64,000 bases of DNA from Natrinema ejinorense (GTDB lineage Archaea; Halobacteriota; Halobacteria; Halobacteriales; Natrialbaceae): contig NZ_NXNI01000001.1 in the NCBI RefSeq assembly GCF_002494345.1, positions 1,240,001 to 1,304,000 of the forward strand, in the 5' to 3' direction. The translations under genes were made by a program, and so were the position numbers. This document shows positions 9,258-18,930 of this stretch, piece after piece (the first letter of the stretch is position 1; every line of letters begins with the position of its first letter). A model generated the notes under the pieces. That model did no database searches and was not told the DNA's origin. It worked only from the letters and a program-made list of their open reading frames with translations.

Positions 9258-10388
9258 ATGAGACGGACAGGTTCGTTCGTCGCTGCCGGGTTCGACGCCC
9301 TGCCCGCACGCGTCGCGATTCTCGACGATCAGGGAACGATCGTCTACACGAACGCGTCGTGGAACTCGTTTGGAACGGAACAGGGATTGGCCGAAGAGGC
9401 GGGTGGCGTCGGGAGCAACTACCTCGCGGTCTGTGAGGACAGCGACGACGCCGATGCGACTGCGACCGCACGCGGGATTCGAGCAGTTATCGACGGGGAT
9501 CGCGAGGAGTTCTCCCTCGAGTACCCCTGCCATACGCCGGCGGCGGAGGGCTGGTACATGATGCGGGCGACGCCCTACGAGACCGACGGCGAGGAGTTCG
9601 TCCTGGTCATGCACGTCGACATCACCGAGCGACGGCGACTCGAGGAACGGACTCGGGAGCAGGCCGACAGGATGGAGGCGTTCGCAAAGTTGCTCTCCCA
9701 CGACCTCCGCAACCCGTTGTCGGTCGCACTGGCGCAGGCAGAGACGGTCGCGCAGAACGACGATATCGATCTCGGGGCCGCGGACGGCGAGGGGAACGCG
9801 TTGCGCTCCTCGCTCGAACGCATGGAAGCGATCATCGACGACGCGCTGGCGCTCGTGACGATCGACGACGTCGAAGAGACGGAACCGATCCCGCTCGCGG
9901 CGGCCGTCGAAACTGCGTGGGCTACCGTCCGGACGGAATCGGCGAGCGTCTCGGTCGTCGAGGACGTCGCGATCCGTGGGAACGCCTCGCTCGTGAGTCA
10001 TCTCTTCGAGAACCTGTTCCGAAACGCCGTCGAACACGCCGGCACCGATACCGTGATCGAGATCGGGGCGCTCGAATCGGAGCGCGGGACCGAGACCGCG
10101 ACCGATGCGACGCGGGACGGGGACTCGCTTGAGCAAGCGGTCGCGGCCCGACCGGATGCGCTGGCCGCCCTCGATGGGTTCTATGTCGAAGACGACGGCC
10201 CAGGGATTCCGGCTGACCAACGCGAGCAGGTGTTCGAGTCGGGATACTCGAGCGCGGGCGGATCGGGCTTTGGCCTCGCGATCGTTCGGGAGGTTGCCGA
10301 CGCACACGGCTGGTCGGTTTCGGCGACGGCGGGGAGCGACGGCGGGGCCAGATTCGAGATTCGGGGCGTCTCGATGGTCGAGCTATAA
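9258..10388 (+). CDS. PAS-domain sensor histidine kinase
   Basis: This 376-residue soluble kinase has no membrane segment. Residues of about 12-125 form a PAS domain, opening LPARVAILDDQGTIVYTN and closing with the PAC-like VLVMHVDITERRRLEE. The H-box is LLSHDLRNPLS with phospho-acceptor His148. The N-box is ENLFRNAVEHAG, G1 is EDDGPGIPADQR and G2 is GSGFGLAIVREVADAHG, so the ATPase core is complete. It should sense a cytoplasmic signal through the PAS domain and autophosphorylate, but no response regulator gene is adjacent. That is common for haloarchaeal orphan kinases. The ATG at 9258 was chosen over one 21 bp upstream because it starts with MRRTGSF and is nearer the PAS core. Confidence 0.92.
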   Translation: MRRTGSFVAAGFDALPARVAILDDQGTIVYTNASWNSFGTEQGLAEEAGGVGSNYLAVCEDSDDADATATARGIRAVIDGDREEFSLEYPCHTPAAEGWYMMRATPYETDGEEFVLVMHVDITERRRLEERTREQADRMEAFAKLLSHDLRNPLSVALAQAETVAQNDDIDLGAADGEGNALRSSLERMEAIIDDALALVTIDDVEETEPIPLAAAVETAWATVRTESASVSVVEDVAIRGNASLVSHLFENLFRNAVEHAGTDTVIEIGALESERGTETATDATRDGDSLEQAVAARPDALAALDGFYVEDDGPGIPADQREQVFESGYSSAGGSGFGLAIVREVADAHGWSVSATAGSDGGARFEIRGVSMVEL

Positions 10389-10474
10389 GCGGCCACTGCA
10401 ACGCTCGAGACGGTCATCACGGAGTGAAGACCACCGGGGCGCTTATTCCTTCGACGCTGGTCGGAGTGAGTGAG

Positions 10475-11185
10475 ATGAAACGACGGCTGTTCATCGGGGT
10501 ACTCGCGGCCGGTGGTGTCGGCACGGCGGCTGGCTGCCTCAGCGGGATCGCCGACGAGGCGACGACGTTTACCGCGGCGCCGGCCCTTGTCGACGAAGAC
10601 GCGGCCAGTGAGGTCGGCTACGAGTACCAGGGGACCAGAAGACGGGTCGACGAGGAGCAAGTCGGCGGCGAAGACATCGAGGCGACGAGCTATCTCAGTC
10701 TGTACGACCGATCGATCGAGCTGCCGACCGAGCAGTTCGGCGACGACCCGCTCCGAGCCGGCGTGTTCGGCGTGATCACGACGCCACAGGTCAGCATCGC
10801 CGGCGAGGATTTCAACCCCGTCAGCGACCTCTCGAACAGGGAGCTCGCCGACCGGATCCAGGGCCACTACGAGGGACTCGAGCTCGACCGCGCCGTCGGG
10901 GGTCGCGCGCTCGAGGCGCTTGGCGAGCGGTTTCCGATCCAGTCGTACGGCGGCACGGCGACCCTACAGGATCAGTACGCGGTCGACGTGACGCTGGACA
11001 TCGTCCAACGCGAGCACGAGGACGATCACATCGTCGTCGCGGCCATCTATCCCGCCGCCGACCTGCTCCCCGAGGGGCCCGAACAACCGCGAATCGATAC
11101 CCTGGTCCAGGGCCTCGAGAGCTACGACGACCTCGAGGTCGAAATCGTCGAGGGCGGCGACTGGAACGGGAGCAACGACTCGTGA
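10475..11185 (+). CDS. Haloarchaeal lipoprotein (DUF6517-like)
   Basis: This is a 236-residue secreted protein. The N-terminus MKRRLFIGVLAAGGVGTAAGC is a signal peptide with a lipobox (TAAGC), so the mature protein is likely lipid-anchored on the cell surface at Cys20. The body starts with a strand-rich segment, SEVGYEYQGTRRRVDEEQV, typical of the haloarchaeal DUF6517 family, whose function is unknown. The family name is recalled, not searched. A second half (about 125-225) forms a conserved pattern ending YPAADLLPEGPEQPRIDTLV. It follows the histidine kinase by 86 bp on the same strand but probably has its own promoter. No enzymatic motif is visible. Confidence 0.75.
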   Translation: MKRRLFIGVLAAGGVGTAAGCLSGIADEATTFTAAPALVDEDAASEVGYEYQGTRRRVDEEQVGGEDIEATSYLSLYDRSIELPTEQFGDDPLRAGVFGVITTPQVSIAGEDFNPVSDLSNRELADRIQGHYEGLELDRAVGGRALEALGERFPIQSYGGTATLQDQYAVDVTLDIVQREHEDDHIVVAAIYPAADLLPEGPEQPRIDTLVQGLESYDDLEVEIVEGGDWNGSNDS

Positions 11186-11370
11186 GCCGCCTAGGGGTCA
11201 CGCCGAGGGGGTCGTGCTGTTCAGCCCGTCAGCCGCCGTCGCGTCGATGCGAGCCATCACTGGCGGGTCGTTTCCCGAGGTTCGCCGTGGAGATCGATCG
11301 GCGTCTCACGCTCGCGGGGCGACTGCGTACCGATCTCCAGCCGGTTGCTTCGAGTACCTTCCACCCGTCG

Positions 11371-11416
11371 ACTGCAGAGTCGAATCGGACCACACCGTCG
11401 GATTCGACCCTGCAGT
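11371..11416. repeat. Long inverted repeat between convergent genes
   Basis: Two 20-base arms (11371-11390 and 11397-11416) are complementary at 18 of 20 positions and are separated by the 6-base loop CACACC. The arms begin ACTGCAG and contain GTCGAATC. It sits between the 3' ends of the lipoprotein gene and the presenilin-type gene and could act as a bidirectional transcription end or RNA hairpin, but it lacks a T-tract. Confidence 0.7.
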
Positions 11417-11433
11417 ACAGGCGTGGACCGCCA

Positions 11434-12477
11434 CTAAAGGCCGAGCGCAGTCGCGATCGGGAGGCCGGCGGCGAGCGCACCGAGCAGATAGCCACCGATC
11501 GCCCCGCCGTTGAGCAGCGGCAACCCGGCGTGTGCGCGTCCCTCGAGGACCATGTACATGAGCACGAGCAGTCCGGCGAGCGTCCCGAGGAGCGCACCGA
11601 GTGCCGGCAGGTTCACCGCGAGCCCGGGAACTGCGAGCACGCCGGCATCGAGGAAGGCGGCCGCGCTGGCGGCGAGTACCGTCGGAATGACGGCATCGCC
11701 GAGCCCGATGAAGAGCGCATCGCGATCGAGTGTGCCTCCCTCGTCCTGGCTATCGGTGTCGGCATCGGTGCGGTCGGTCTCGACGGCGTCCGTGTGCTCG
11801 TCGGCGGCAGCGTCGCTGGTCTCGACGCCGCCGTCCTCGAGGACGTCGTCGGTGCTGCCGGCGTCGAGATAGGAGTAGGAAAGGGTCATCGGGACGACGA
11901 GGACGACGGGGATCTTGAGGTCCATGACGCCCTCGGCGAGGTCGAGCATGTGTTCGGTGCCGTAGACGCTGATCGCGTCGTAGACGGCGAGCACCGAGAG
12001 CAAGAGGAGCGCCGGGAGGGGACCGAAGCTGATCCCGAAGAGGGCGGCAGCACCGGCACCCATCACGATCCCAGCGCCGTCGATGACGTACCACTCCGGA
12101 TACCACAGGAGGGCCGCGCCGACGGCCAGCGACGCACCGATCGCGAGCCCGGCTGCGATCCTCGCCGAGACGAGTGACCCGACCACCGCCGGGACGAGTT
12201 CGGCGAAGACGTACCACGAGATCATCACGCTGACGGCGACGAGCAAGAGCCTGATGAGCCAGTCGAGGTCGTACTTGAAGGCGGCGAGCATGAGCCCGGT
12301 CGCGACGAGCATGACGCCGACGTAGAGGATGCTGTTGGTCGGATCCTCCGGGTTCTCGACGGCCTGCCGTTCCGATTCGGTGAACGGCTCGACGAGCGCC
12401 AGTGCGCCGAGTTGGATGCCGAGAAAGAGGACGACCGTCACGCCGACGGCTGCGAGGATCCGGGTCCGATCGTTCAT
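11434..12477 (-). CDS. Presenilin-type intramembrane aspartyl protease (PSH family)
   Basis: This 347-residue polytopic membrane protein has about nine hydrophobic segments. The two catalytic aspartates of presenilin/signal-peptide-peptidase proteases are present: YD in AVYDAISV (Asp167) and GLGD in [10 protein letters not shown] (Asp261). The PAL-like motif is PLLNGG (320-325). These enzymes cut transmembrane helices inside the bilayer. Between the two catalytic segments is a loop of about 45 residues (207-252) made almost entirely of Asp, Glu, Thr, Ser and Ala. The ATG at 12477 fits the first membrane segment. It lies 119 bp from the gar1 stop on the same strand, in a cluster with gar1 and srp19. 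The substrate is unknown. Confidence 0.92.
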   Translation of the reverse strand: MNDRTRILAAVGVTVVLFLGIQLGALALVEPFTESERQAVENPEDPTNSILYVGVMLVATGLMLAAFKYDLDWLIRLLLVAVSVMISWYVFAELVPAVVGSLVSARIAAGLAIGASLAVGAALLWYPEWYVIDGAGIVMGAGAAALFGISFGPLPALLLLSVLAVYDAISVYGTEHMLDLAEGVMDLKIPVVLVVPMTLSYSYLDAGSTDDVLEDGGVETSDAAADEHTDAVETDRTDADTDSQDEGGTLDRDALFIGLGDAVIPTVLAASAAAFLDAGVLAVPGLAVNLPALGALLGTLAGLLVLMYMVLEGRAHAGLPLLNGGAIGGYLLGALAAGLPIATALGL

Positions 12478-12596
12478 GCCGCGGCGTTTGCACCCCGCTC
12501 CTATTGGCTTTTCCACTTCCAGGTCACCGAAACAAGAGCGCCCACCACCGGACCGAACCAGCACGGCGACCGCGGCAGGCGGCCCGGAACGACGGG

Positions 12597-12857
12597 TTAC
12601 CGCGCGTACAGCGTCGAGCCGACCAGCGACGGCAGGTGGACGCCTGCATCCGGCGTCACCGCCAGGTACGGTCTCGAGACGGGGCCGAAGACGTCGACGA
12701 CGCGGCCGACCTCCTCGAGGTCGTCGTCGATGACCATCGTCCCGATATCGTCACGGTGGCCGTCGATATCGGTGGCACTCTCGCCGCCGTCGACCTCGTC
12801 CGCCCGCAGGATTGCGAGCCCCTGCGCGGTACGGACGACTGTGCCGACTCGATGCAT
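12597..12857 (-). CDS. gar1: H/ACA ribonucleoprotein protein Gar1
   Basis: This 86-residue protein matches archaeal Gar1, a small beta-barrel protein that binds Cbf5 and helps RNA substrate turnover in H/ACA-guided pseudouridylation of rRNA. Visible family features are [19 protein letters not shown] at the start and the stretch [26 protein letters not shown], which carries the conserved G-x-V-x-D-x-F-G-P-V-x-x-P-Y core. The start codon is 1 bp after the srp19 stop, so the two are translationally linked. Its length of 86 is at the low end because the eukaryotic GAR (Gly-Arg rich) tails are absent, as is normal in archaea. Confidence 0.93.
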   Translation of the reverse strand: MHRVGTVVRTAQGLAILRADEVDGGESATDIDGHRDDIGTMVIDDDLEEVGRVVDVFGPVSRPYLAVTPDAGVHLPSLVGSTLYAR

Positions 12858-12858
12858 G

Positions 12859-13140
12859 TTACTCACGCATCGCGACGACGTACGCCGCGACGGCCTGGAC
12901 GAGGTCGTTTTTCGTCGAGTCGTCGGCCCCGCGGACGACGACCCGGCCCCGGTCGGCCCACGGCTCCCGCGAGTAGGCTTTGTCCCGCTCGATCGTGGCG
13001 TCGTACCCGATCTGTTGGACGGCCTTCGCGATCTCGTCGACCGTCGGTTCCTCGACTGCCAGATCCTCGGCCACGCGCCGGCCCTCGGCCCGCGAGAGGT
13101 CCGCATCGAGATAGGCGGGCCAGATGACGTTCTCGACCAT
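12859..13140 (-). CDS. srp19: Signal recognition particle 19 kDa protein
   Basis: This 93-residue archaeal SRP19 binds helices 6 and 8 of 7S RNA and prepares it for SRP54. The start [21 protein letters not shown] is the family signature (IWPxYxD followed by SRxxGR), and [23 protein letters not shown] matches the second conserved block. The ATG at 13140 is used because upstream residues do not belong to the family. It is immediately upstream of gar1, with one base between stop and start. It shares an upstream region of about 105 bp with the btuF 3' end. SRP54 and the SRP RNA are not in this window. Confidence 0.94.
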   Translation of the reverse strand: MVENVIWPAYLDADLSRAEGRRVAEDLAVEEPTVDEIAKAVQQIGYDATIERDKAYSREPWADRGRVVVRGADDSTKNDLVQAVAAYVVAMRE

Positions 13141-13245
13141 GCGCTTCCCTGGGAGGTCCGGCGAGTAAACCCTTTTCAAAACGATACGTCGGAGCGAGAC
13201 GGGAGATCGAACCGAGAGAATCGGGGACGACGGCGAAAGACGGGA

Positions 13246-14343
13246 TTAGCGCCGCCGCGCAACGAAACCGGTAGCAGCCACCAGCGCGACCAGAGCGGCG
13301 GCGACACCGAAGCCGGGCATGCTCTCACCGCTCGCATCGTCGTCACTCCCGTCGGCTGTCCCCGTGTCGCCCTCGTCAGCGGCTTCCGTACCGCCCCCGT
13401 CAGCCGCCTCGAGTTCCTCGCTCGCCTGCTCGTAGGCCTCGGGATGGACCGTTTCGACGATGTCGACGATCGCGTAGACGACCTGCGGTGCGGGCTGGCT
13501 GATGTGATTCGCGTTGACGGCGTGGACGTTGCCTTCTTGGGACGCCGTCGTCGCCTCGATGGTCTCGTGGATCGGCGGCTCGTCCCTGTCGTCGGGGTAG
13601 ATGATCCAATCGGGATTCTCGGCGACGACCGTTTCGGGGTTGATTTGCCCGTAGGACGCGATCCCCTCGCGTTCGGCGACGTTTTCGACACCGCCCGTCG
13701 TGAGGACTTCGTGGATGAACGTCTCCGCTCCGGCAGTATAACCGTCACCCATCGCGTAGTACGCCAGCGGTCGGTCTTCCCCCTCGAGCGTCCGGTCGAC
13801 GATCTCGAGTTGCTCGTCCATCCAGTCGACCGTTTCCTCGGCTCCGTCGCACTCGCCGGTGAGTTGGCCGACCGTCCGGACGTTGTCGCGAACGTCGTCG
13901 ATCGATCCGGCATCGTCGAAGTGGTAGACGGTGAGCCCGGCGTTGCGGAGTTGCTCGACGTTTTGGCCGTCCGTCGCGTTGGCGGCCAGGACGAGGTCGG
14001 GGTCGAGGTCGATCACCCGCTCGGGAACGAGCTGGTAGGTATCGGTGACGGGCGTTCGATCGCCGAGTGGCAGATCGCTCGTCGCCGGGTTGTCGGGCAT
14101 GCCGACGAGCCGATCCTCGGCACCGATTTCGAACACCGTCTGGGCGTCGCTGGGCTGGAGCGCCACGACCGAGTCGGGTGCCTCCTCGAGCGTAATCGTC
14201 TCGCCCGTGGCGTCGGTCACCTCGAGTGGGAACTCACAGTCGACGGTCGATTCCGCGTCGCCGTTCGACTGCCCGGCTGCAACGGGAGCGAACGCCGAGA
14301 CGGCGATCAGGATGGCCAAGAGAACGGGCTGGTATCGTCGCAT
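13246..14343 (-). CDS. btuF: Cobalamin/corrinoid-type ABC substrate-binding protein with PGF-CTERM tail
   Basis: This 365-residue secreted protein starts with an Sec-type signal [19 protein letters not shown] and ends with [24 protein letters not shown]-type sequence. The latter is a PGF-CTERM tripartite sorting signal (PGF, hydrophobic helix, Arg cluster) that archaeosortase A removes to lipid-anchor the protein. The middle is a class III (BtuF/FhuD) binding domain with [25 protein letters not shown] and [20 protein letters not shown]. Before the anchor is a 40-residue linker rich in Asp, Glu and Ser. The gene is divergent from btuC-btuD with only 60 bp between. Corrinoid is inferred from gene order; iron chelates are the main alternative. 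Confidence 0.85.
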   Translation of the reverse strand: MRRYQPVLLAILIAVSAFAPVAAGQSNGDAESTVDCEFPLEVTDATGETITLEEAPDSVVALQPSDAQTVFEIGAEDRLVGMPDNPATSDLPLGDRTPVTDTYQLVPERVIDLDPDLVLAANATDGQNVEQLRNAGLTVYHFDDAGSIDDVRDNVRTVGQLTGECDGAEETVDWMDEQLEIVDRTLEGEDRPLAYYAMGDGYTAGAETFIHEVLTTGGVENVAEREGIASYGQINPETVVAENPDWIIYPDDRDEPPIHETIEATTASQEGNVHAVNANHISQPAPQVVYAIVDIVETVHPEAYEQASEELEAADGGGTEAADEGDTGTADGSDDDASGESMPGFGVAAALVALVAATGFVARRR

Positions 14344-14403
14344 CGCTCCAACCTCCACCCCACTTCAACAAATATTTGCCTACTGCAAGATTGGTTGTTG
14401 AGT
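14344..14403. promoter_or_regulatory. Divergent btuF / btuC promoter region
   Basis: This 60 bp gap contains an AT-rich core, CAACAAATATTTGCC, at about 14367-14381, unlike the GC-rich neighbours. Both divergent transcripts must start here, so BREs and TATA elements for the two directions probably overlap. That would couple expression of the binding protein and the permease. No corrinoid riboswitch-like RNA could fit in this space. Confidence 0.5.
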
Positions 14404-15501
14404 ATGTACCGACCGGCCCGAACGGCGGCGTGGTCGGCAGCACTGGTCGTCGTGCTCGTCGTCGTCGTGCTCGCCAGCGCCGCACTCGGCCCGGTCAGGA
14501 TCGACCTCGTGACGGTCGCGATGGCGATGTTGAACGCGATCGTCGTCCCCGCGGGCGTGACGGTCGGCAGCGTCTCGGTTCCCGTCCTCGACCTCTCCGT
14601 TCCGGTTCCGGCACTCGAGTACGCCGCGATCTTTTCGTTCGACGTGCCGGCGACCCGCCAGATCATCGTGGAGAGGGTTCGACTCCCCCGAATCGCGCTC
14701 GCGGCGACGGTCGGACTCGCACTCGCCACAGCGGGGACGGTGATGCAGGGGTTCTTTCGAAATCCGCTCGCGGACCCGTCGATCATCGGGGTGTCCTCCG
14801 GTGCCGCCGCGGGCGCGGTCGCCGCGATCGCGTTTCCCGCGGTAATCCCGTTCGGTGGCCTCCACCTCTCGGCGTTCGTCGGCGCGCTCGGAACCGCGTT
14901 TCTCGTCTACGCGATCGCGACCGACGGCGGTCGGACGCCGGTCGCGACGCTGTTGCTGGCCGGCGTCGCGGTCCAGGCCTTCCTCGGCGCGATGATTTCC
15001 TACATGCTCGTCCACAGCGGCGACTCGCTGCGGGAAGCCGTCTTCTGGATGATGGGGCATCTCAACAACAGCCAGTGGGGCGACGTGGCGTTCGCCCTCC
15101 CGATCACGCTGGTCGGCGTCCTCGTTTTGTGTGCGTTCAGACGGGAGTTGAACGTCCTCCTGCTCGGCGAAGAGGACGCTCACCACCTCGGCATCGAAGT
15201 CGAACGCACCAAACTGCTCTTGCTCGCGCTCGCGAGCGTCATCACCGCTGCCGGCGTCGCGGTCGCGGGCATCATCGGCTTCGTCGGGCTCGTCGTCCCA
15301 CACGTCATGCGGCTCATCGTCGGGCCGGACCACCGGATCCTGTTGCCGACCAGCGCGCTCGCCGGCGCGTCGTTCCTGGTCGCGACCGACACGATCGCCC
15401 GGACCGGCCCCGCCGTCGTCCCGGTCGGAATCATCACGGCGGCGCTTGGCGCTCCGTTCTTCCTCTTCTTGCTCACCCGACGGGAGGTGCAATCGCTGTG
15501 A
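14404..15501 (+). CDS. btuC: Corrinoid-type ABC transporter permease
   Basis: This 365-residue FecCD/BtuC-type permease has about ten membrane segments. Characteristic motifs are [23 protein letters not shown] followed by [21 protein letters not shown], which is the conserved RNPLA-P-IGVSSGA block, and [20 protein letters not shown] near the end, which forms the coupling helix that contacts the ATPase. The ATG at 14404 starts the first hydrophobic segment. Its TGA stop overlaps the GTG start of btuD (GTGA), so translation is coupled. Together with BtuF and BtuD it imports a corrinoid, or a ferric chelate, across the cytoplasmic membrane. Confidence 0.92.
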   Translation: MYRPARTAAWSAALVVVLVVVVLASAALGPVRIDLVTVAMAMLNAIVVPAGVTVGSVSVPVLDLSVPVPALEYAAIFSFDVPATRQIIVERVRLPRIALAATVGLALATAGTVMQGFFRNPLADPSIIGVSSGAAAGAVAAIAFPAVIPFGGLHLSAFVGALGTAFLVYAIATDGGRTPVATLLLAGVAVQAFLGAMISYMLVHSGDSLREAVFWMMGHLNNSQWGDVAFALPITLVGVLVLCAFRRELNVLLLGEEDAHHLGIEVERTKLLLLALASVITAAGVAVAGIIGFVGLVVPHVMRLIVGPDHRILLPTSALAGASFLVATDTIARTGPAVVPVGIITAALGAPFFLFLLTRREVQSL

Positions 15502-16847
15502 CGGGGCCCGAACGGATCCCCGCCGAGCGCTCGCCGGATACCGATTCCCGTTCGGCTCCCGACCCGACGACGATTACGATCGACGACTGCTCGCTCGCGT
15601 TCGGCGATCTCTCGGTGCTCGAGGGGATCTCCCTCACGATCGAGCCCGGCGAGTTCGTCGGTATCATCGGACCCAACGGGGCCGGGAAGACTACGCTGTT
15701 GCGGGCGATCAGCGGCGCGATCGAGCCCGATTCGGGAACGGTACGGATCGACGGCGTCGACGTTCACGGCGTCTCCTCGCGAGCCTCGAGTCGGCTCGTC
15801 TCCGTCGTGCCCCAGGACACGTCGCTCTCGTTTTCCTTCCCGGTCCGCGACGTCGTCGAGATGGGACGCCATCCACACCGCTCGCGGTTCTCCTCGCCGG
15901 GGCCCGACGACCGCGCCGCGGTCGAGCGCGCCCTCGAGCGGACCCGCACGGCCGAGTTGGCCGACCGGCCGATCGACGAGATCAGCGGCGGCCAGCGACA
16001 GCGCGTCGTGCTCGCGCGCGCGATCGCCCAGGAAACGCCGGTCATGGTGCTCGACGAACCGACGGCGAGTCTCGACATCAATCATCAGGTCGAAACCCTC
16101 GAGCTCGTCCGCGAACTGGTCGCGGAGGGACGGACCGTGGTCGCGGCGATTCACGATCTGGACCTGGCTGCCCGGTACTGCGATCGCCTCGTGCTGCTCG
16201 CCGACGGAGCCGTTTCGAGGGACGGCTCGCCGTCGAACGTGTTGACCGGCGACGCACTCGCCGACTCGTTCGACGCGAACGCAGTCGTGACGCCGAACCT
16301 GGTGACGGGAACCGAAACGGTGACCGCGTTCGCAGCCGACCGCGGGACGGGGGCGCTCCCGAATCGCGTGCACGTACTCGGCTCCGGCTCCGCCGCTGCC
16401 GGCGTCCTCGCCCGGCTCGAAGCGGCCGGAGTCGACCCATCGGTCGGCCCGGTCTCGAGCGGCGACGCCGCGGCCGAGACGGCTCGCTCGCTCGGCGTCG
16501 ACGTCGTCGAGACCGAACCGTTCGCACCGCTCTCGTCGGCGGAACGGGACAGCGTCGAGACGCTGATTCGGGACGCCAGCGTGACGGTCCTCGCCGATTT
16601 CGTGGTCGGAGCCGGGACCCAGGCGCTTCTCGAGACCCTCGACGGGTCGGAGTCGCTCGTCCTGATCGAAACGCGGCCGTTCGCCGACCGGAATTTCGCC
16701 GGCGGAGCCGCTCGAGAACGCTACGAGGGCTATCGCGAGCGTGCGATCGAGGTGCCAGGGAGTCGCGTGCTCGAGGGGGTGACAGCGGCGCGCAGGAACC
16801 GCTCGCGCTCGCAGTCGTCGACGTCGATCGATTCGACCGACGGCTGA
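15498..16847 (+). CDS. btuD: Corrinoid-type ABC transporter ATPase with extra C-terminal domain
   Basis: This 449-residue protein has an ABC domain over about 25-265: Walker [10 protein letters not shown] (57-65), signature [17 protein letters not shown] and Walker [13 protein letters not shown], then the H-loop AIHDLDLA. This is the FepC/BtuD type. A further stretch of about 170 residues (about 275-445) begins [19 protein letters not shown] and looks like a Rossmann-like nucleotide or ligand-binding domain; it is absent from bacterial BtuD (about 250 residues). The start is a GTG at 15498 that overlaps the btuC stop. The N-terminal 25 residues are a charged linker. The final 20 residues are Arg/Ser rich. 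The role of the extra domain is unknown. Confidence 0.9.
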   Translation: MTGPERIPAERSPDTDSRSAPDPTTITIDDCSLAFGDLSVLEGISLTIEPGEFVGIIGPNGAGKTTLLRAISGAIEPDSGTVRIDGVDVHGVSSRASSRLVSVVPQDTSLSFSFPVRDVVEMGRHPHRSRFSSPGPDDRAAVERALERTRTAELADRPIDEISGGQRQRVVLARAIAQETPVMVLDEPTASLDINHQVETLELVRELVAEGRTVVAAIHDLDLAARYCDRLVLLADGAVSRDGSPSNVLTGDALADSFDANAVVTPNLVTGTETVTAFAADRGTGALPNRVHVLGSGSAAAGVLARLEAAGVDPSVGPVSSGDAAAETARSLGVDVVETEPFAPLSSAERDSVETLIRDASVTVLADFVVGAGTQALLETLDGSESLVLIETRPFADRNFAGGAARERYEGYRERAIEVPGSRVLEGVTAARRNRSRSQSSTSIDSTDG

Positions 16848-16983
16848 GACGGTCCCCTGTCCGTATGAACGGAGTCGGAGCGACCGAGTCGGTGCCGGTC
16901 GATGCGGAGCGGGACTCCCGACGGAACGGGTCGGCGAGGCGGACTGGACGGTTTTTTACCCCTCCGCCACCGAGTGGCCGCCA

Positions 16984-18900
16984 ATGACCGAGTACGATTA
17001 CGAGGCCCTCGGACTCGTCGCCGGGCTGGAGATCCACCAGCAACTCGATACGGCGACGAAGCTGTTCTGCCAGTGTCCGACCGAGCTCCGCGACCCCGAC
17101 GCGTCGACGCGTCGGTTTACGCGCTACCTTCACCCCACCCGGAGCGAACTGGGCGAACTCGACGACGCCGCCGTCGAGGAGAGCAGAGTCGACCGCGAGT
17201 TCGAGTACCTGGCCTACGACACAACCTGTCTCGTCGAGGAGGACGACGAGCCGCCCCACGAACTCGACGCGGAGGCCCTCGAGACGACCCTCGAGGTCGC
17301 CCAGCTGATGGACATGCACCCGGTCGATCAGGCCCACGTCATGCGCAAGATCGTCGTCGACGGCTCGAACACGACGGGCTTCCAGCGGTCGTCGCTGATC
17401 GCGACCGACGGCGAGATCGAGACCAGCGAGGGCACCGTCGGGATCGAGGACATGCTCCTCGAGGAGGAGAGCGCCCAGCGCGTCGCAGAAACTGACGACG
17501 GGGTGCGCTACAGCCTCGATCGGTTGGGGATTCCGCTCGTCGAGATCGGGACGAGTCCGGACATCTCCTCGCCCGAACAGGCCCTCGAGGCGGCCGAACG
17601 GATCGGCATGTTGCTGCGCTCGACGGGCAAGGTCAAGCGTGGACTGGGGACGATCCGTCAGGACGTCAACGTCTCCATCGAGGACGGCGCTCGCGTCGAG
17701 ATCAAGGGCGTCCAGAGCCTCGACGACATCGACGACATCGTGCGCAACGAGGTCGCCCGACAGGCCGAACTGGTCGAGATCCGGGACGAACTCGCGGATC
17801 GCGACGCGTCGGTCGGGGACGTAGAGGACGTGACCGGGGTCTTCGAGGACACCGACAGCGGCGTCATTGCGGGGGCACTGAACGCCGGTGGATCCGTCAC
17901 GGCGGTCCCGCTCTACGGGTTCGACGGGATCGTGGGTCGCGAAATCGCCCCCGACCGCCGGCTCGGGACCGAACTCTCGGATCACGCGAAGCGCCACGGT
18001 GCGGGCGGGATCTTCCATACCGACGAATTGCCCGCGTACGGGGTCACGGAGGACGAGGTCGTTGCCCTGCGCGAGGCGGTCGGTGCCGGTCCCGAGGACG
18101 CCGTCGCGATCGTCGCCGCCGAGACCGAGATCGCGGAAGCCGCCATCGAAGCCGCCGCGGAGCGTGCGGAAACCGCACTCGAGGCCGTTCCGGAGGAGAC
18201 CCGCGGCGCGAACGACGACGGGACGACCCGCTACCTGCGACCGCTGCCCGGCGCGGCGCGGATGTACCCCGAGACGGACGTGCCGCCCGTGGAGCCGGAT
18301 CCGAGCGAGGTTCCCGAACCGGAACTGCTGACCGAAAAAGTCGACCGCTACCAGGAGGAGTACGATCTCGGCGAGGGGCTGGCCGAGCAGGTCGCCTACG
18401 GCAAGTACATGCCCCTGTTCGAGGACGTCGTGGCCGAGGGGATCTCCGCGAGCGATGCGAGCGGAGGCTCGTCGGACTCGTCCGACGGCGTCGATCCGAC
18501 GCTGGCCGCGACGACGCTCGAGTCGACGCTGACGGAACTCCGGCGCGACGACGTCCCCGTCGAGAATCTGACCGACGAACACCTCAACGGCGTCCTCGAG
18601 ATGGTCGAAGACGGCGACCTCCCCAACGAGGGCGTGGGGGATCTGCTGACGGCGCTGGCGGAAGCGCCGGACCGAGCCCCCGAAGAAGCGGCCGAGGAGG
18701 AAGGTCTCGGCGGTGCCGACGAGGGGGAGGTTCGCGAGGCCGTCGTCGAGGTCGTCGAGCGCAACGAGGCCCAAGTCACGGAAGAAGGCATGCAAGCCTT
18801 TTCCGGGCTCATGGGCGAGTGCATGGGCGCGCTTCGCGGGAAAGCTGACGGCGACCTCGTGAGCGAACTCCTGCGCGAGGAAATTCAGAAGCGAGCGTAA
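16984..18900 (+). CDS. gatE: Glu-tRNA(Gln) amidotransferase subunit E
   Basis: This 638-residue GatE is the archaea-specific tRNA-binding and kinase/transamidase subunit. With GatD it converts Glu-tRNA(Gln) to Gln-tRNA(Gln), replacing a glutaminyl-tRNA synthetase. The start EYDYEALGLVAGLEIHQQLDTATKLFC matches the GatB/GatE family, and the cradle domain continues with FQRSSLIATDGEI and STGKVKRGLGTIRQDVNVSI. An AspRS-like GAD insertion lies at about 300-410 (ALNAGGSVTAVPLYGFDGIVG through GGIFHTDELPAYG). The tail (about 480-638) is the YqeY-like helical domain ending SGLMGECMGALRGKADG. An acidic serine-rich loop at about 483-500 appears halophile-specific. GatD is not in the window. Confidence 0.96.
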   Translation: MTEYDYEALGLVAGLEIHQQLDTATKLFCQCPTELRDPDASTRRFTRYLHPTRSELGELDDAAVEESRVDREFEYLAYDTTCLVEEDDEPPHELDAEALETTLEVAQLMDMHPVDQAHVMRKIVVDGSNTTGFQRSSLIATDGEIETSEGTVGIEDMLLEEESAQRVAETDDGVRYSLDRLGIPLVEIGTSPDISSPEQALEAAERIGMLLRSTGKVKRGLGTIRQDVNVSIEDGARVEIKGVQSLDDIDDIVRNEVARQAELVEIRDELADRDASVGDVEDVTGVFEDTDSGVIAGALNAGGSVTAVPLYGFDGIVGREIAPDRRLGTELSDHAKRHGAGGIFHTDELPAYGVTEDEVVALREAVGAGPEDAVAIVAAETEIAEAAIEAAAERAETALEAVPEETRGANDDGTTRYLRPLPGAARMYPETDVPPVEPDPSEVPEPELLTEKVDRYQEEYDLGEGLAEQVAYGKYMPLFEDVVAEGISASDASGGSSDSSDGVDPTLAATTLESTLTELRRDDVPVENLTDEHLNGVLEMVEDGDLPNEGVGDLLTALAEAPDRAPEEAAEEEGLGGADEGEVREAVVEVVERNEAQVTEEGMQAFSGLMGECMGALRGKADGDLVSELLREEIQKRA

Positions 18901-18930
18901 CGCCGGTCCCGATCGGGCTGGGACCGATTT

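Noticed and set aside
12412-14403. Long upstream extension of the btuC frame
   Set aside because: The region opposite presenilin, gar1, srp19 and btuF is antisense; the permease proper starts at 14404.
16078-18795. 905-codon open frame opposite btuD and gatE
   Set aside because: It spans two well-supported genes on the other strand and is full of Arg and Gly, not acidic as expected of a haloarchaeal protein.
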